A DNA stretch of 64,000 nt from Aquificaceae bacterium (GCA_037481935.1 JBBFKQ010000004.1:62001-126000), one strand, 5' to 3'; shown: positions 15,416 through 23,712, numbered from the stretch's first letter. Notes: generated by a model not told the origin, from the sequence alone. Numbers and translations are program-made.

Positions 15416-15893
15416 CTGCAAAGTTCCAGACTTTACTGGGTTCGTAGCCTTCGCAGGGGAAAAAGGTTCTGTGAGCGGGATTGTCTCGTGAAGGGGTAGC
15501 ATAAACCTCACCGTAATTTTCTAAATTTGCACACTCTAAAATTGTAGGATTTGCATTATTAAACTTTTCCTGAATGGTTTTCAGCAACTCCTCTAAATCT
15601 ACAAAGACAGATAGACCGCACATCTTACATGCTAACTCCTCTATTACTCGCCCACTCCTATCAATGGCTCGCTTCCTGAAAAGTTTAGGTTTGCTTACAA
15701 AATAGGGGTATGCATCCCACCAATCCCTCTCAAATCTATAGTAAACTCTACCCTTTTTCTCTTTACTGCTGTTTAGTATCTTCTTCGGGCAGATATCCTT
15801 TATAGTATCCACAACTCTGTGAATATCCGGTTCTATTTTACCCTCTCTTTTCAAATCTTCCAATTGCTTTATATACTCATACCTGGCGCACAT
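15402..15893 (-). CDS. Unknown protein of the tRNA-Leu island (163 aa)
   Basis: Not recognised. It is a charged, soluble protein with a central C-K-M-C pair (about residues 90-93) and further cysteines at both ends (MCARYEY at the start, FFPCEGYEP near the end), so metal binding is possible. Aromatic-rich FERDWWDAYPYF precedes the pair. Third gene of a minus-strand unit with a SecB-like and a DUF6575-like protein; base composition is more AT-rich than the neighbouring housekeeping genes. Its stop overlaps the murJ start by 14 nt. Confidence 0.6.
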   Translation of the reverse strand: MCARYEYIKQLEDLKREGKIEPDIHRVVDTIKDICPKKILNSSKEKKGRVYYRFERDWWDAYPYFVSKPKLFRKRAIDRSGRVIEELACKMCGLSVFVDLEELLKTIQEKFNNANPTILECANLENYGEVYATPSRDNPAHRTFFPCEGYEPSKVWNFADGSP

Positions 15894-15901
15894 ATTTTGT
15901 A

Positions 15902-16333
15902 TTACTCTATTATTTTGTGAGGTAAGGGTGGAAGTATAAGTCCTGCCTCTCTCTTTAGCATATCCACAACATGTCTGATGTATGGGTATACAAGGAGCAA
16001 TCCAGAGTTTTTTGCATAAGCATTCAAGACATTCTTATGTGGTATTTCTCCTTCCTTGACTTTCAATGTGAGTAAATAGGAAATTCTAATGTCTAATCTT
16101 TTCCCAGATACAGAAAATGTCTCCGCATATGTATATGCAAACTCAACCCGTGATTCAGATCTAGTAAATGTCCTTACAGAGAGGTCTACATCTACATTTA
16201 CTTCAACTTTTTCATCATCTTCGGAGGGCACATCTGACAAAAACTCCAACTTGCGAAGCCTTACAGATTCTATTTCAATACGCTCCAGAAAGTTTCTAAG
16301 CGACTCTTTTAACTTCTCTTTACTACGCCGCAT
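15902..16333 (-). CDS. SecB-like chaperone protein
   Basis: A 143-aa protein resembling SecB and SecB-like chaperones. It has an N-terminal helix, a central beta region (KVEVNVDVDLSVRTF, ESRVEFAYTYAETFSV), and the C-terminal signature YPYIRHVVDMLKREAGLILPPLP, which matches the SecB end pattern (FPYAR...G-x-x-x-L-P-P). Orthodox SecB binds unfolded precursors; SecB-like versions next to other genes can be chaperones for antitoxins (TAC modules) or phage-related proteins. No HigB/HigA-like gene is adjacent. It overlaps the upstream gene by 11 nt, so the pair is co-translated. Similarity was judged by eye and is moderate. Confidence 0.6.
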   Translation of the reverse strand: MRRSKEKLKESLRNFLERIEIESVRLRKLEFLSDVPSEDDEKVEVNVDVDLSVRTFTRSESRVEFAYTYAETFSVSGKRLDIRISYLLTLKVKEGEIPHKNVLNAYAKNSGLLLVYPYIRHVVDMLKREAGLILPPLPHKIIE

Positions 16334-16886
16334 ACAACAATTCTCGCTCAGTCAGATAGATTGGAGTGTAGTCGTATTCCGTTACGATCTTGGGTTCGGA
16401 TTTTATTGAATCAGTATAAGCACGCCTGAAGGTGTAAAACTCATCAAGTTCAATAAGTTTCCTGAAATTCCTGTCAAACATTTTCACAAATTTCTTGTAT
16501 ACTCTAAGAGCCTCTTCTGAGCTGTCAGGTCTTGGTAGGTATATATCCCCAGGGGGCACTTTATATCCTCCATTCCCCTTCTCCAAAACCCTCACAGTTT
16601 CGTATGTGTCATACCTGCGCTCACACAGCCAGAGAACACCCCGATTAAACAATTCCTTTAGTGGTTTAACACCCCTCAAATATTCTGCAGTCAATTCAGG
16701 CTCAAGCTCAAGGAGAAACCAGTGTTCGCCCTCTTCCAGACTTTTCACCCACAGCAAGTAAAGACTTCCGTCGGTGGATACTAGCTCTACGGGTGTATCT
16801 ATGACGCTCAGAGGCACGAAGTGCCCTGCGAATTTACCCTCTATGTTTATTCTTTCCTTCTCCCAGATATATCTCACCTTCTGCAC
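16323..16886 (-). CDS. DUF6575-like protein, first gene of the tRNA-Leu island
   Basis: A 187-aa soluble protein. The segment from about residue 20 to 120 (HFVPLSVIDTPVELVS, DGSLYLLWVK, HWFLLELEPELTAEYL, PLKELFNRGVLWLCE) follows the pattern I know from DUF6575 proteins, which have no established function. The C-terminal third is a helical RRAYTDSIKSEPKIV region. The start is GTG (16886) with an SD-like AAGAGGTG. It begins 15 bp beyond the 3' end of tRNA-Leu and may be co-transcribed with it. Confidence 0.5.
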   Translation of the reverse strand: MQKVRYIWEKERINIEGKFAGHFVPLSVIDTPVELVSTDGSLYLLWVKSLEEGEHWFLLELEPELTAEYLRGVKPLKELFNRGVLWLCERRYDTYETVRVLEKGNGGYKVPPGDIYLPRPDSSEEALRVYKKFVKMFDRNFRKLIELDEFYTFRRAYTDSIKSEPKIVTEYDYTPIYLTERELLYAA

Positions 16887-16900
16887 CTCTTTTTTCCCAA

Positions 16901-16984
16901 TGCCGGAGGCGGGAGTCGAACCCGCACGCCCTCACGGGCACTGCCCCCTCAAGACAGCGCGTCTGCCAGTTCCGCCACTCCGGC
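16901..16984 (-). tRNA. tRNA-Leu (GAG)
   Basis: On the minus strand, acceptor GCCGGAG pairs with CTCCGGC, discriminator A. It has a class II long variable arm (TGCCCGTGAGGGC), an anticodon stem CTGTC/GGCAG around loop TTGAGGG giving GAG, and a T loop GTTCGAC. CCA is not encoded. A TATAAT (17001-16996) ends 11 nt before the mature 5' end. Its 3' end faces the SecB-like island, the usual side for integration. Confidence 0.96.
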
Positions 16985-16992
16985 TCAGATGG

Positions 16993-17001
16993 TATATTAT
17001 A
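16993..17001. promoter_or_regulatory. Shared -10 region for thiE and tRNA-Leu
   Basis: The plus strand reads TATATT (16993-16998), ending 7 nt before the thiE ATG; the minus strand reads TATAAT (17001-16996) toward tRNA-Leu. The two -10 boxes overlap in a 21-bp spacer. Confidence 0.6.
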
Positions 17002-17005
17002 CACC

Positions 17006-17599
17006 ATGGCTCTGGATTTGCCAAGACTTTACGCCATAACCGACAGCAGGAGATATCCGGATATGCTCCGGAGGTTAGAAAAAGCCCTCAAAAAGGGTAT
17101 AAGGATGGTTCAGTTAAGAGAAAAGGAGATCTCGGGGCTTGAATACTACAGGCTGGCTTTGAAGGTGAGAGAGCTCACGGGAGAATACGGAGCAATGCTT
17201 TTTATAAACGACAGGGTGGACATAGCTCTTGCGGCGGGTGCGGACGGCGTCCATCTGCCTGAGAAGGGACTTCCACCCAGTGTGGTAAAGAGGATAGCAC
17301 CCCAGCTTATAGTGGGATACTCGGCGCACACTCTGGAAGGGGCTCTGTGGGCTCAGGAGGAGGGTGCAGACTTTATTACCTTCAGCCCCATCTTTAGAAC
17401 CCAGTCCCACCCCGAGGCTGAGCCACTGGGACTTATGGCTCTGAAAGAGGTCTCTCAGAAGCTTTCCATACCCGTTTACGCCCTTGGAGGCATAACATGG
17501 GAAAAAATTAAACTCTGTTACAGAAATGGTGCCTACGGCGTTGCTGGCATAGGTCTTTTCTTTGACCATGTTGATAGTGATTGGGGGTCCCACGGGTAG
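17006..17599 (+). CDS. thiE: Thiamine-phosphate synthase
   Basis: Joins HMP-PP and thiazole phosphate to make thiamine phosphate. It is a 197-aa TIM barrel with YAITDSR at the start, QLREKE, LFINDRVDIALAAGADGVHLPEKGLP, and the C-terminal ALGGI and AYGVAGIG phosphate-binding segments. TenI-like paralogues are hard to exclude, but the QLREK and NDR motifs are intact. Predicted leaderless. Its end overlaps miaA by 32 nt in another frame. Confidence 0.88.
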   Translation: MALDLPRLYAITDSRRYPDMLRRLEKALKKGIRMVQLREKEISGLEYYRLALKVRELTGEYGAMLFINDRVDIALAAGADGVHLPEKGLPPSVVKRIAPQLIVGYSAHTLEGALWAQEEGADFITFSPIFRTQSHPEAEPLGLMALKEVSQKLSIPVYALGGITWEKIKLCYRNGAYGVAGIGLFFDHVDSDWGSHG

Positions 17600-18485
17600 C
17601 GGAAAGTCGGAGGTCTGCTGTCTCCTTGCTCAGAGGCTTGGTGGGGAAATAATCAGCGCAGACTCCATGTGCGTATACAGGCATATGGATATAGGGACTG
17701 CAAAGCCTTTGGAGTGTATGGAAAAGGTCCCACATCATCTTGTGGATGTGGTAGAACCCGGCCAGGTCTTCGATGCCAAACTCTTTGAGGAGCTGTCTCT
17801 GAAGGCCCTGCAGGACATAAGAGCCAGGGGTAAAGTTCCCATAGTATGCGGTGGCACATACCTCTATCTGCAGGCACTCCTGCATGGCATTGAGGATACG
17901 CCACCACCTGACTGGAAGCTGAGAGGCAGACTGTATGAAATAGCTGAGAAAAAAGGTAGTGAGCATCTACACAGAAAGCTAAGAGCTGCCGACCCCCTCT
18001 ATGCCAACAAAATATCACCGAGGGATACAAGAAGAATAGTGAGGGCTCTTGAGGTTTTCATAAACTCTGGCAGACCCTTCTCCTCCTTCCATCACTGGGA
18101 CAGACCAAGGCTGGATTTTGCCGGCTTTTATCTGAGCTGGAGCTGGGAGAGCCTCTCCAGAAGGTTAGAAGAAAGGGCATCAAGAATGCTACAGAAGGGG
18201 CTTGTGGAAGAGATAAAAAAGCTCCTTAAGATGGGTTTTGAAAGCTTTCTCACTTCTCCGCAGGCTATAGGATACAAGGAGTTTATACCCTGTGTGAAGG
18301 GCGAAAAGCCCCTTCAGGAGTGTCTTTTACACATGATAAAAAATACAAAAGAATACGCAAAAAGACAGACAAGATGGTTTAGAAGGCAGGGCTGGAAGAA
18401 GGTAAACATGGATGTGCTCGGGATTGAAGGGGCTGTGGGGGAGATTCTGAGCAACTTGACTTTCTTCGTTAAGGCTATAAAATGA
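17568..18485 (+). CDS. miaA: tRNA dimethylallyltransferase MiaA
   Basis: Adds a dimethylallyl group to A37 of tRNAs reading UNN codons. P-loop GGPTGSGKS at residues 6-14, the substrate segment SADSMCVYRHMDIGTAKP, HHLVDVVEP and the C-terminal QAIGYKEF and RQTRWFRRQ motifs are present. 305 aa is normal. I chose the ATG at 17568; a TTG two codons upstream is the alternative. It starts inside the thiE 3' end, so translation is probably coupled. Confidence 0.94.
   Translation: MLIVIGGPTGSGKSEVCCLLAQRLGGEIISADSMCVYRHMDIGTAKPLECMEKVPHHLVDVVEPGQVFDAKLFEELSLKALQDIRARGKVPIVCGGTYLYLQALLHGIEDTPPPDWKLRGRLYEIAEKKGSEHLHRKLRAADPLYANKISPRDTRRIVRALEVFINSGRPFSSFHHWDRPRLDFAGFYLSWSWESLSRRLEERASRMLQKGLVEEIKKLLKMGFESFLTSPQAIGYKEFIPCVKGEKPLQECLLHMIKNTKEYAKRQTRWFRRQGWKKVNMDVLGIEGAVGEILSNLTFFVKAIK
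18456..18483 (+). promoter_or_regulatory. Promoter inside miaA 3' end for the small membrane protein
   Basis: TTGACT (18456-18461), a 16-bp spacer and TAAAAT (18478-18483), which ends exactly 7 nt before the ATG at 18491. This fixes the start of the downstream gene and predicts a leaderless mRNA. Confidence 0.6.
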
Positions 18486-18490
18486 TGCCT

Positions 18491-18700
18491 ATGGAACCAC
18501 TTCAGCTCATGGCGATGATAGCCAGTGTAGTTGCAGTTGTGGGCTTTGCCACCACACTCATAAATAAACGCATAGACGAACTGAGCAAAAGGGTTGATGA
18601 CAGCAACAGGCGAATAGATGAACTTAAAGAGGATATAAGAGAACTCAGGAAGGATATGAAAGAAGTGCTCAGAATACTCTATAGAGAAGAGCCTGCCTAG
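18491..18700 (+). CDS. Small membrane-anchored coiled-coil protein (family member A)
   Basis: A 69-aa protein with one N-terminal membrane helix (about residues 5-24), the short linker INKRIDEL, and then a charged heptad coiled coil to the end (RRIDELKEDIRELRKDMKEVLRILYR). It closely resembles the protein at 34891 (FNKRIEDL ... IRDLKQEIREIRQLLYR), so they are paralogues. The start at 18491 rather than 18482 or 18485 follows from the -10 position. Function unknown; such proteins may oligomerise at the membrane. Confidence 0.65.
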   Translation: MEPLQLMAMIASVVAVVGFATTLINKRIDELSKRVDDSNRRIDELKEDIRELRKDMKEVLRILYREEPA

Positions 18701-18709
18701 AAAAAATAG

Positions 18710-20092
18710 TCACACCTCCGTCCCACCCAGCACCATAGACCTTATCCTCAGAGTGGGCTGTGCGTCGGTGACGGGCACCCCCTGTCCATCCTTTCCGCAA
18801 GTCCCTATGCTCCATCCAAGGTCTGAGCCTACCGCATCCACATCCATAAGAGCCTTTGGACCATTACCTATAAGAGTTGCAGACCTTATGGGGTATGTGA
18901 TTTTCCCATTCTCTATCATATATCCTTCCATCACCTCAAATACGAAGTCTCCGGTGACCGTGTTTACCTCTCCTCCTCCCATCTTTACCACAAGAATGCC
19001 CTTTTTAGTGTCTGCTATTATGTCTTCTGGGTTGTCCCTTCCGGGTGCTATGTAGGTGTTGGTCATCCTGACAATGGGAATATGGGCGTAGCTCTGTCTT
19101 CTGCCGTTTCCAGTAGATTCTCTACCTTCCTTCATTGCCGTTAGCCTGTCATACATATAACCAACCAGATAGCCCTCCTGAATGAGCACAGTTTTCTGTG
19201 CGGGCACGCCCTCGTCGTCCACTGTAAAGGAGCCGTTGTGGTTCTCAAGAGTGGCATCATCTATTACGGTTATGAGCTCGCTGGCCACCTTCTGCCCCAG
19301 CTTTCCCCTGTAGACAGAAAGCCCCTTCTGCACAAGGTCCGCCTCAAAGCCGTGCCCCACAGCCTCGTGTATCATGGTTCCACCTGCCTGAGAAGCAAGC
19401 ACCACCGTGAAAGTCCCGGCGGGTGCAGGCTTTGCACTCAGCATAAGAATGGCTCTCTCTGCAGCCTTCCTTGCCACCTCTTCTGGGCTCACCCTTTCAA
19501 AGAGCTCAAAGCCCCCTCTTATGCCTGCGGATTCATAGCCTCTCTGCATTATACCGTTCTGAGCAGCCACCACATCTGTGTAGAATACAACCCTCTTCTG
19601 AGTATCCTCCGCAATCTCACCAAGGCTGTTTATTACCATTATCTCCCTGGTCCTGTCCATTAGCACCACAGTGACCTGTCTTATTTTTTCTCCATAGCTT
19701 CTGGCAGATTCGTTTGCCCTCTGTAGAAACTGAACCCTGTAGTTTATATCTTCTTCGTCCGGGTCTATTACCAGCTCTGTCCAGCCAACTACGCGTTTCT
19801 GTCCCACTTTGACTGGTCCATGCCCAAGGCCTCTTGCAAGAGTTCTGACAATCTCCATCATGTTTTCAAAGGTTGGCTCGGTGGTGTATCCGTAGTGAGT
19901 CTTTCCATCCTTTATGAGCCTTATACCCACGCCCTCGTCTATTCCCCACTGAACCTTTTCTATCTTGTTGTCCTCAAGATGCATCCTGCAGAGTCGCACC
20001 CGCTCGTAGAAAATCTCACCATACTCTCCGCCCTGAGACAGGAGGTTGGAAAGAAGAAAGCTGGATTTTTCTTTGAGTGTATCCTTAACCAT
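18710..20092 (-). CDS. tldD: TldD metalloprotease subunit
   Basis: Zinc-dependent peptidase subunit that works with TldE/PmbA on small peptides and antitoxins. 460 aa; the zinc motif is H-E-x-x-x-H in MIHEAVGHGFEADL, and the C-terminal LIGNGPKALMDVDAVGSDLGWSIGTCGKDGQGVPV is typical of TldD. A good SD (GGAGG) precedes the ATG. The partner tldE is not in the window. Confidence 0.94.
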   Translation of the reverse strand: MVKDTLKEKSSFLLSNLLSQGGEYGEIFYERVRLCRMHLEDNKIEKVQWGIDEGVGIRLIKDGKTHYGYTTEPTFENMMEIVRTLARGLGHGPVKVGQKRVVGWTELVIDPDEEDINYRVQFLQRANESARSYGEKIRQVTVVLMDRTREIMVINSLGEIAEDTQKRVVFYTDVVAAQNGIMQRGYESAGIRGGFELFERVSPEEVARKAAERAILMLSAKPAPAGTFTVVLASQAGGTMIHEAVGHGFEADLVQKGLSVYRGKLGQKVASELITVIDDATLENHNGSFTVDDEGVPAQKTVLIQEGYLVGYMYDRLTAMKEGRESTGNGRRQSYAHIPIVRMTNTYIAPGRDNPEDIIADTKKGILVVKMGGGEVNTVTGDFVFEVMEGYMIENGKITYPIRSATLIGNGPKALMDVDAVGSDLGWSIGTCGKDGQGVPVTDAQPTLRIRSMVLGGTEV

Positions 20093-20123
20093 TCTGAACC
20101 TCCAGAGAGTTAAAAATATATGC

Positions 20124-20129
20124 TAAAAT
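20124..20129 (+). promoter_or_regulatory. -10 element before efp
   Basis: TAAAAT ends 8 nt before the ATG at 20138. No SD lies between, so a leaderless efp transcript is predicted. The tldD promoter lies in the same 45-bp spacer on the other strand. Confidence 0.55.
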
Positions 20130-20137
20130 CTTATACC

Positions 20138-20713
20138 ATGGGTGTAAAAATAGACATAAACAGCGTGCAGAGGGATATGTTTATTGAACACAACGGCATG
20201 CCACACAGAGTGCTGGATTACGAGCATGTAAAGCCCGGCAAGGGTCAGGCTTTTGTGAGGGTCAAAGCAAAGAACATGCAGACGGGCAACGTAATTGAAA
20301 TAACCTACAAGTCCTCTGACGCTATTGAGCTTGCAGATTTTGAACAGGTCTTTGCAGAGTATTCATACAGCGATGGAGACTACTATTACTTTGTGAGCCA
20401 GACCACCTACGAGATGGTGCCCGTGCCAGCAGACAGCATAAAGGAAGAGGTAAAGTTTCTCAAAGAGGGTATGACGGTGGTGGTCTTTTTCTACAAGGGA
20501 CAGCCCATTGGGATTGAGCTACCCAAGCAGGTGGAGCTTGCGGTGGTGGAGACAGAACCTGCCTTCAAGGGTGATACGGCGGCTGGTGGTTCAAAGCCAG
20601 CAAAACTGGAGACAGGTGCAGTGGTGCAGGTGCCCTTCTTTGTGAAGGAGGGGGACATAGTAAAGGTGGATACTCGCACTGGTGCCTATATAGAAGTGGT
20701 AAAGAGAGCCTGA
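20138..20713 (+). CDS. efp: Elongation factor P
   Basis: Relieves ribosome stalling at polyproline. 191 aa starting MGVKIDINSVQRDMFIEHNG, very close to the Aquifex-type EF-P. The tip loop is KPGKGQAFVR with Lys35 at the usual modification site (not Arg). The start at 20138 is preferred to an upstream ATG at 20120 on homology and the -10 position. The stop overlaps accB by one base. Confidence 0.95.
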   Translation: MGVKIDINSVQRDMFIEHNGMPHRVLDYEHVKPGKGQAFVRVKAKNMQTGNVIEITYKSSDAIELADFEQVFAEYSYSDGDYYYFVSQTTYEMVPVPADSIKEEVKFLKEGMTVVVFFYKGQPIGIELPKQVELAVVETEPAFKGDTAAGGSKPAKLETGAVVQVPFFVKEGDIVKVDTRTGAYIEVVKRA

Positions 20714-21156
20714 TGGACAAAGATTTTGTAAAGGAAATAATAAACCTCGTCAAGGGAAGCGATATAAAACAGCTTACTATAGAGGCAGAGGGCTTCAAAC
20801 TTTTCATAGAAACCCATCAGAAAGAAGTGCTACAGAGGGTGGTTGAAACACCTTACAAAGAGGTTCGTTATCAGGAGGTCATACCTTCCACTGAGGAGGT
20901 TCCTCAGGAAAACCTCCATGTGATAAAGAGCCCTCTTGTGGGCACCTTTTACAGGTCTCCATCCCCTGGGGCTCCGCCCTTTGTGGAGGTGGGTGATATG
21001 GTATCCCCCGGTCAGGTGCTATGCATAATAGAAGCCCTTAAGGTGATGAACGAGATAGAAAGCGATGTGAGAGGAAAGGTTATAAAAATCCTTGTGGAAA
21101 ACGGTGAAACAGTTGAATACGGACAGCCTCTGTTTATCATAGACACAAGCGCCTAA
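20713..21156 (+). CDS. accB: Biotin carboxyl carrier protein of acetyl-CoA carboxylase
   Basis: Carries CO2 on biotin for fatty acid synthesis. 147 aa with an N-terminal helical region (about 1-70) and a C-terminal biotinyl domain in which the biotinylated lysine is in EALKVMNEIE. The thumb segment VGTFYRSPSPGAPPFVEVGD is typical of AccB rather than of oxaloacetate decarboxylase carriers. The efp-accB order is common in bacteria. accC is not adjacent. Confidence 0.95.
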   Translation: MDKDFVKEIINLVKGSDIKQLTIEAEGFKLFIETHQKEVLQRVVETPYKEVRYQEVIPSTEEVPQENLHVIKSPLVGTFYRSPSPGAPPFVEVGDMVSPGQVLCIIEALKVMNEIESDVRGKVIKILVENGETVEYGQPLFIIDTSA

Positions 21157-21157
21157 C

Positions 21158-21562
21158 ATGGAAGAAAAAAGCATCAGTCTCAGGCTTTCTGAGCTTGAGC
21201 ATACCTATATGGCAAAGACAAGCAACGGTGAGCTTATGGTGGGTGAGCAGGGCTTCAGACCCATGGAGCTACTTCTGGCCGCCCTTGCAGGCTGTAGTGG
21301 TGTGGATATTTCCCAGATACTGAAAAAGAAAAGGCAGGAGGTAAGGGACATACAGATTGATGTGAAGGGCACAAGAAGGGATGAATATCCAAGGGTTTAC
21401 GAGAAGATAAGCCTCAGATACAGGGTTTACGGGAAAAATGTCAAAGAAAAGGCTGTGGAAGAAGCCATAAGACTTTCTGTTGAGAAATACTGCAGTGTTT
21501 ATGCCATGCTGAGTAAGGCGTGTCACATTGAGGTGAGCTTTGAGGTGGTCAATGAGGCTTGA
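21158..21562 (+). CDS. OsmC/Ohr family protein
   Basis: A 134-aa OsmC-fold protein, a family of thiol peroxidases for organic hydroperoxides. The first active Cys is in LLAALAGCSGVDI and the second in SVEKYCSVYAML, with FRPMELLLAAL before the first. The GxCxxxD arrangement suggests the YhfA-like OsmC subgroup. It lies 1 nt after accB and overlaps trpA by 11 nt. Confidence 0.9.
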   Translation: MEEKSISLRLSELEHTYMAKTSNGELMVGEQGFRPMELLLAALAGCSGVDISQILKKKRQEVRDIQIDVKGTRRDEYPRVYEKISLRYRVYGKNVKEKAVEEAIRLSVEKYCSVYAMLSKACHIEVSFEVVNEA

Positions 21563-22334
21563 AAACTTCTGGAAAAAGGGGAAAAAGGCTCTACTTTCTT
21601 ACATGATGGTGGGCTATCCTGACTACCATACATCTCTTGAGGCCTTCAGAGTTCTTCTAAAAGAAGGAACAGATATACTGGAGATAGGCTTTCCCTTCTC
21701 TGACCCTGTGGCAGATGGACCCACCATACAGACAGCCCATGAAGTCGCTCTTGGGAAAGGCATAAAATCAGAGCATGTTTTCAGACTTTCTGCCACTCTC
21801 AGAGAGGAATTTCCAGAAAGGCCCTTTCTCCTTATGACTTACTACAATCCCATGTTCCGCATGGGTATTGAAAAATTCTGCAAAAGGGCAAAAGAAAGCG
21901 GTATTGACGGCTTTATAGTGCCCGACCTTCCACCGGAGGAGGGTGGTGAGCTAAAAGATGTATGTTCCACCCTTGATCTTTCTGTGGTCTTTCTGGCTTC
22001 GCCCACGAGCACTGAAAAAAGACTCAGGCTAATATGTGAAAGCTCTGACCATATGGTATACTTCGTATCCCTTACTGGAACTACGGGGGTGAGAGATGAG
22101 CTCCCTATGCACAGGCTCAAGGAAAGTCTGAGCCTCTACAGGTCCGTCTGTAAAAAGCCTGTCGTGGTGGGCTTTGGTATATCCAAGCCAGAGCAGGCAG
22201 GGGAGGTGTCCGCCATTGCCGATGGGGTAGTTGTAGGCAGTCATTTTGTAAGGCTTGCTGGCAGGGGGGACCTTGAGGGGCTTTCAAAAAGCGTAAGAAT
22301 CATAAAGGAAGCCGTTGAAGGTGTAAAATATTAG
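21552..22334 (+). CDS. trpA: Tryptophan synthase alpha subunit
   Basis: Cleaves indole-3-glycerol phosphate to indole and glyceraldehyde-3-P. 260-aa TIM barrel with the catalytic Glu in ILEIGFPFSDPVADGPTIQ and the catalytic Asp in GFIVPDLPPEE, plus SLTGTTGVR and VVVGFGIS. Start taken at the ATG 21552 with an SD-like GAGGTGG upstream. It stands apart from other trp genes, as often in Aquificales. Confidence 0.94.
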   Translation: MRLENFWKKGKKALLSYMMVGYPDYHTSLEAFRVLLKEGTDILEIGFPFSDPVADGPTIQTAHEVALGKGIKSEHVFRLSATLREEFPERPFLLMTYYNPMFRMGIEKFCKRAKESGIDGFIVPDLPPEEGGELKDVCSTLDLSVVFLASPTSTEKRLRLICESSDHMVYFVSLTGTTGVRDELPMHRLKESLSLYRSVCKKPVVVGFGISKPEQAGEVSAIADGVVVGSHFVRLAGRGDLEGLSKSVRIIKEAVEGVKY

Positions 22335-22338
22335 ACCC

Positions 22339-23712
22339 ATGCTCTTCTGGAGGAAGTCTGAAGAAGAAAAGCTTGCAGAAAAGGGAGACAAGAATGCCAT
22401 ACTTGCCCTCATAGAAAAGGGGAAGAGGGAAAAGGCCATTGAAATACTGGAAAAGTTTAAGGAAAACCCTGAGCTGAGGGGACTTCTCTTCAGGCTTTAC
22501 ATGGAAGAGGGAAAATATTACTATGCCTACCAGCTTATAGAACACTACGACCCTGAACTTGCCACAGCAAAGGAGAAAGCTCTCATATACGAAAGGGTTG
22601 GGGAGCTGGAAAAGTCTGCAAGAGAATATTCAAAGCTCGGGGACTGGGAGAGCCTCAAGAGGGCTGGACTTTTAATGTGGCAGGCAAAAAGGCCAGAAGA
22701 AGCCCTTGAGCTTTTAAACCGCTCGCTCAAACTTGCTCCAGCTCTAAAGAGGCAGGAAGTAGAGGAAAGTATAAGAAACATTCAGGAAGAGCTTGGTTTA
22801 ATACAGAAGGAAACCCTTCTTGAAAAGCTCAGGAAGGGGCTTAAAAAAACCAGAGAGGCGGTAGAGTTTGGCATACTTTTTGCAGGAAGGAAGATAGATG
22901 ATGAGCTCTTTGAGGAGCTGGAAGAAAAGCTCATAAGGGCGGATGTGGGAGCAAAGACTTCTCTGCAGCTCGTGGAGGAGCTCAGAAAGGAAGCAGTAAG
23001 GAGAAACCTCAAAACTTCAGACCAGCTCTCTGGACTCCTAAAGCAAGCTCTTCTTTCGCAGATAGTAAAGTGTGAAGCAACCCTCAGAGAGCCTCACGAG
23101 GGAACCAGCCTTTATCTTTTTCTCGGCGTAAACGGCTCAGGCAAGACTACCACCATAGGAAAGCTGGCTCACAGGTTTGTGAAAGAGGGCAGAAAGGTTT
23201 TGCTTGTGGCAGGGGATACCTTCAGGTCTGCAGCAATAGAACAGCTTGAGGTGTGGGCTCAGAGGAGCGGTGCGGACATATTCAAAAAGCAGGAGGGCGC
23301 AGACCCCGCCTCTGTGGTATACGAAGCTCTGCAGAAAGTAAAGGAAGAGGGATATCAGGTGGTGCTGGTAGACACTGCCGGCAGGCTTCATACAAAAGAG
23401 CCTCTTATAAGGGAACTGAGAAAGGTAAGGGATGTTATAAAGAGATTTCTGCCAGAGGAGCCCACAGAGACTCTTCTGGTTCTTGATGCCACTATAGGCC
23501 AGAACTCCATACAGCAAGCAAAAGTTTTCAAGGAAGCGGTTGAAGTTACAGGTCTTGTGCTTACAAAACTTGACGGCTCTGCCAAGGGCGGAGCCATAGT
23601 GCCCATATGTAAGGAGCTTGGCATTCCAGTAAAGTTGTTAGGCGTAGGCGAAGGCATAGAAGACCTTCAACCCTATGTGGCTGAAGCTTTTATAGAGGAG
23701 TTAATCTCTTAG
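22339..23712 (+). CDS. ftsY: Signal recognition particle receptor FtsY with TPR-like N-terminal domain
   Basis: SRP receptor GTPase that delivers ribosomes to the translocon. The NG domain is standard: G1 GVNGSGKTTT (about residues 263-272), DTAGRLHTKEPL and TKLDGSAKGG. The usual acidic A domain is replaced by about 150 residues of helical repeats (EKAIEILEKF, YYAYQLIEHY, KSAREYSKLGDW, EEALELLNRSLKLAP) that look like TPR units. This would change how the receptor meets the membrane or partners. 457 aa. Confidence 0.93.
   Translation: MLFWRKSEEEKLAEKGDKNAILALIEKGKREKAIEILEKFKENPELRGLLFRLYMEEGKYYYAYQLIEHYDPELATAKEKALIYERVGELEKSAREYSKLGDWESLKRAGLLMWQAKRPEEALELLNRSLKLAPALKRQEVEESIRNIQEELGLIQKETLLEKLRKGLKKTREAVEFGILFAGRKIDDELFEELEEKLIRADVGAKTSLQLVEELRKEAVRRNLKTSDQLSGLLKQALLSQIVKCEATLREPHEGTSLYLFLGVNGSGKTTTIGKLAHRFVKEGRKVLLVAGDTFRSAAIEQLEVWAQRSGADIFKKQEGADPASVVYEALQKVKEEGYQVVLVDTAGRLHTKEPLIRELRKVRDVIKRFLPEEPTETLLVLDATIGQNSIQQAKVFKEAVEVTGLVLTKLDGSAKGGAIVPICKELGIPVKLLGVGEGIEDLQPYVAEAFIEELIS

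Noticed and set aside
15416-15511. An N-terminal extension of murJ to 15511
   Set aside because: The extra 32 residues are the preceding gene in another frame and do not resemble MurJ.
16885-17005. A TPP riboswitch before thiE
   Set aside because: The spacer is 21 bp and the rest is tRNA-Leu, so there is no room, and a leaderless start is predicted.
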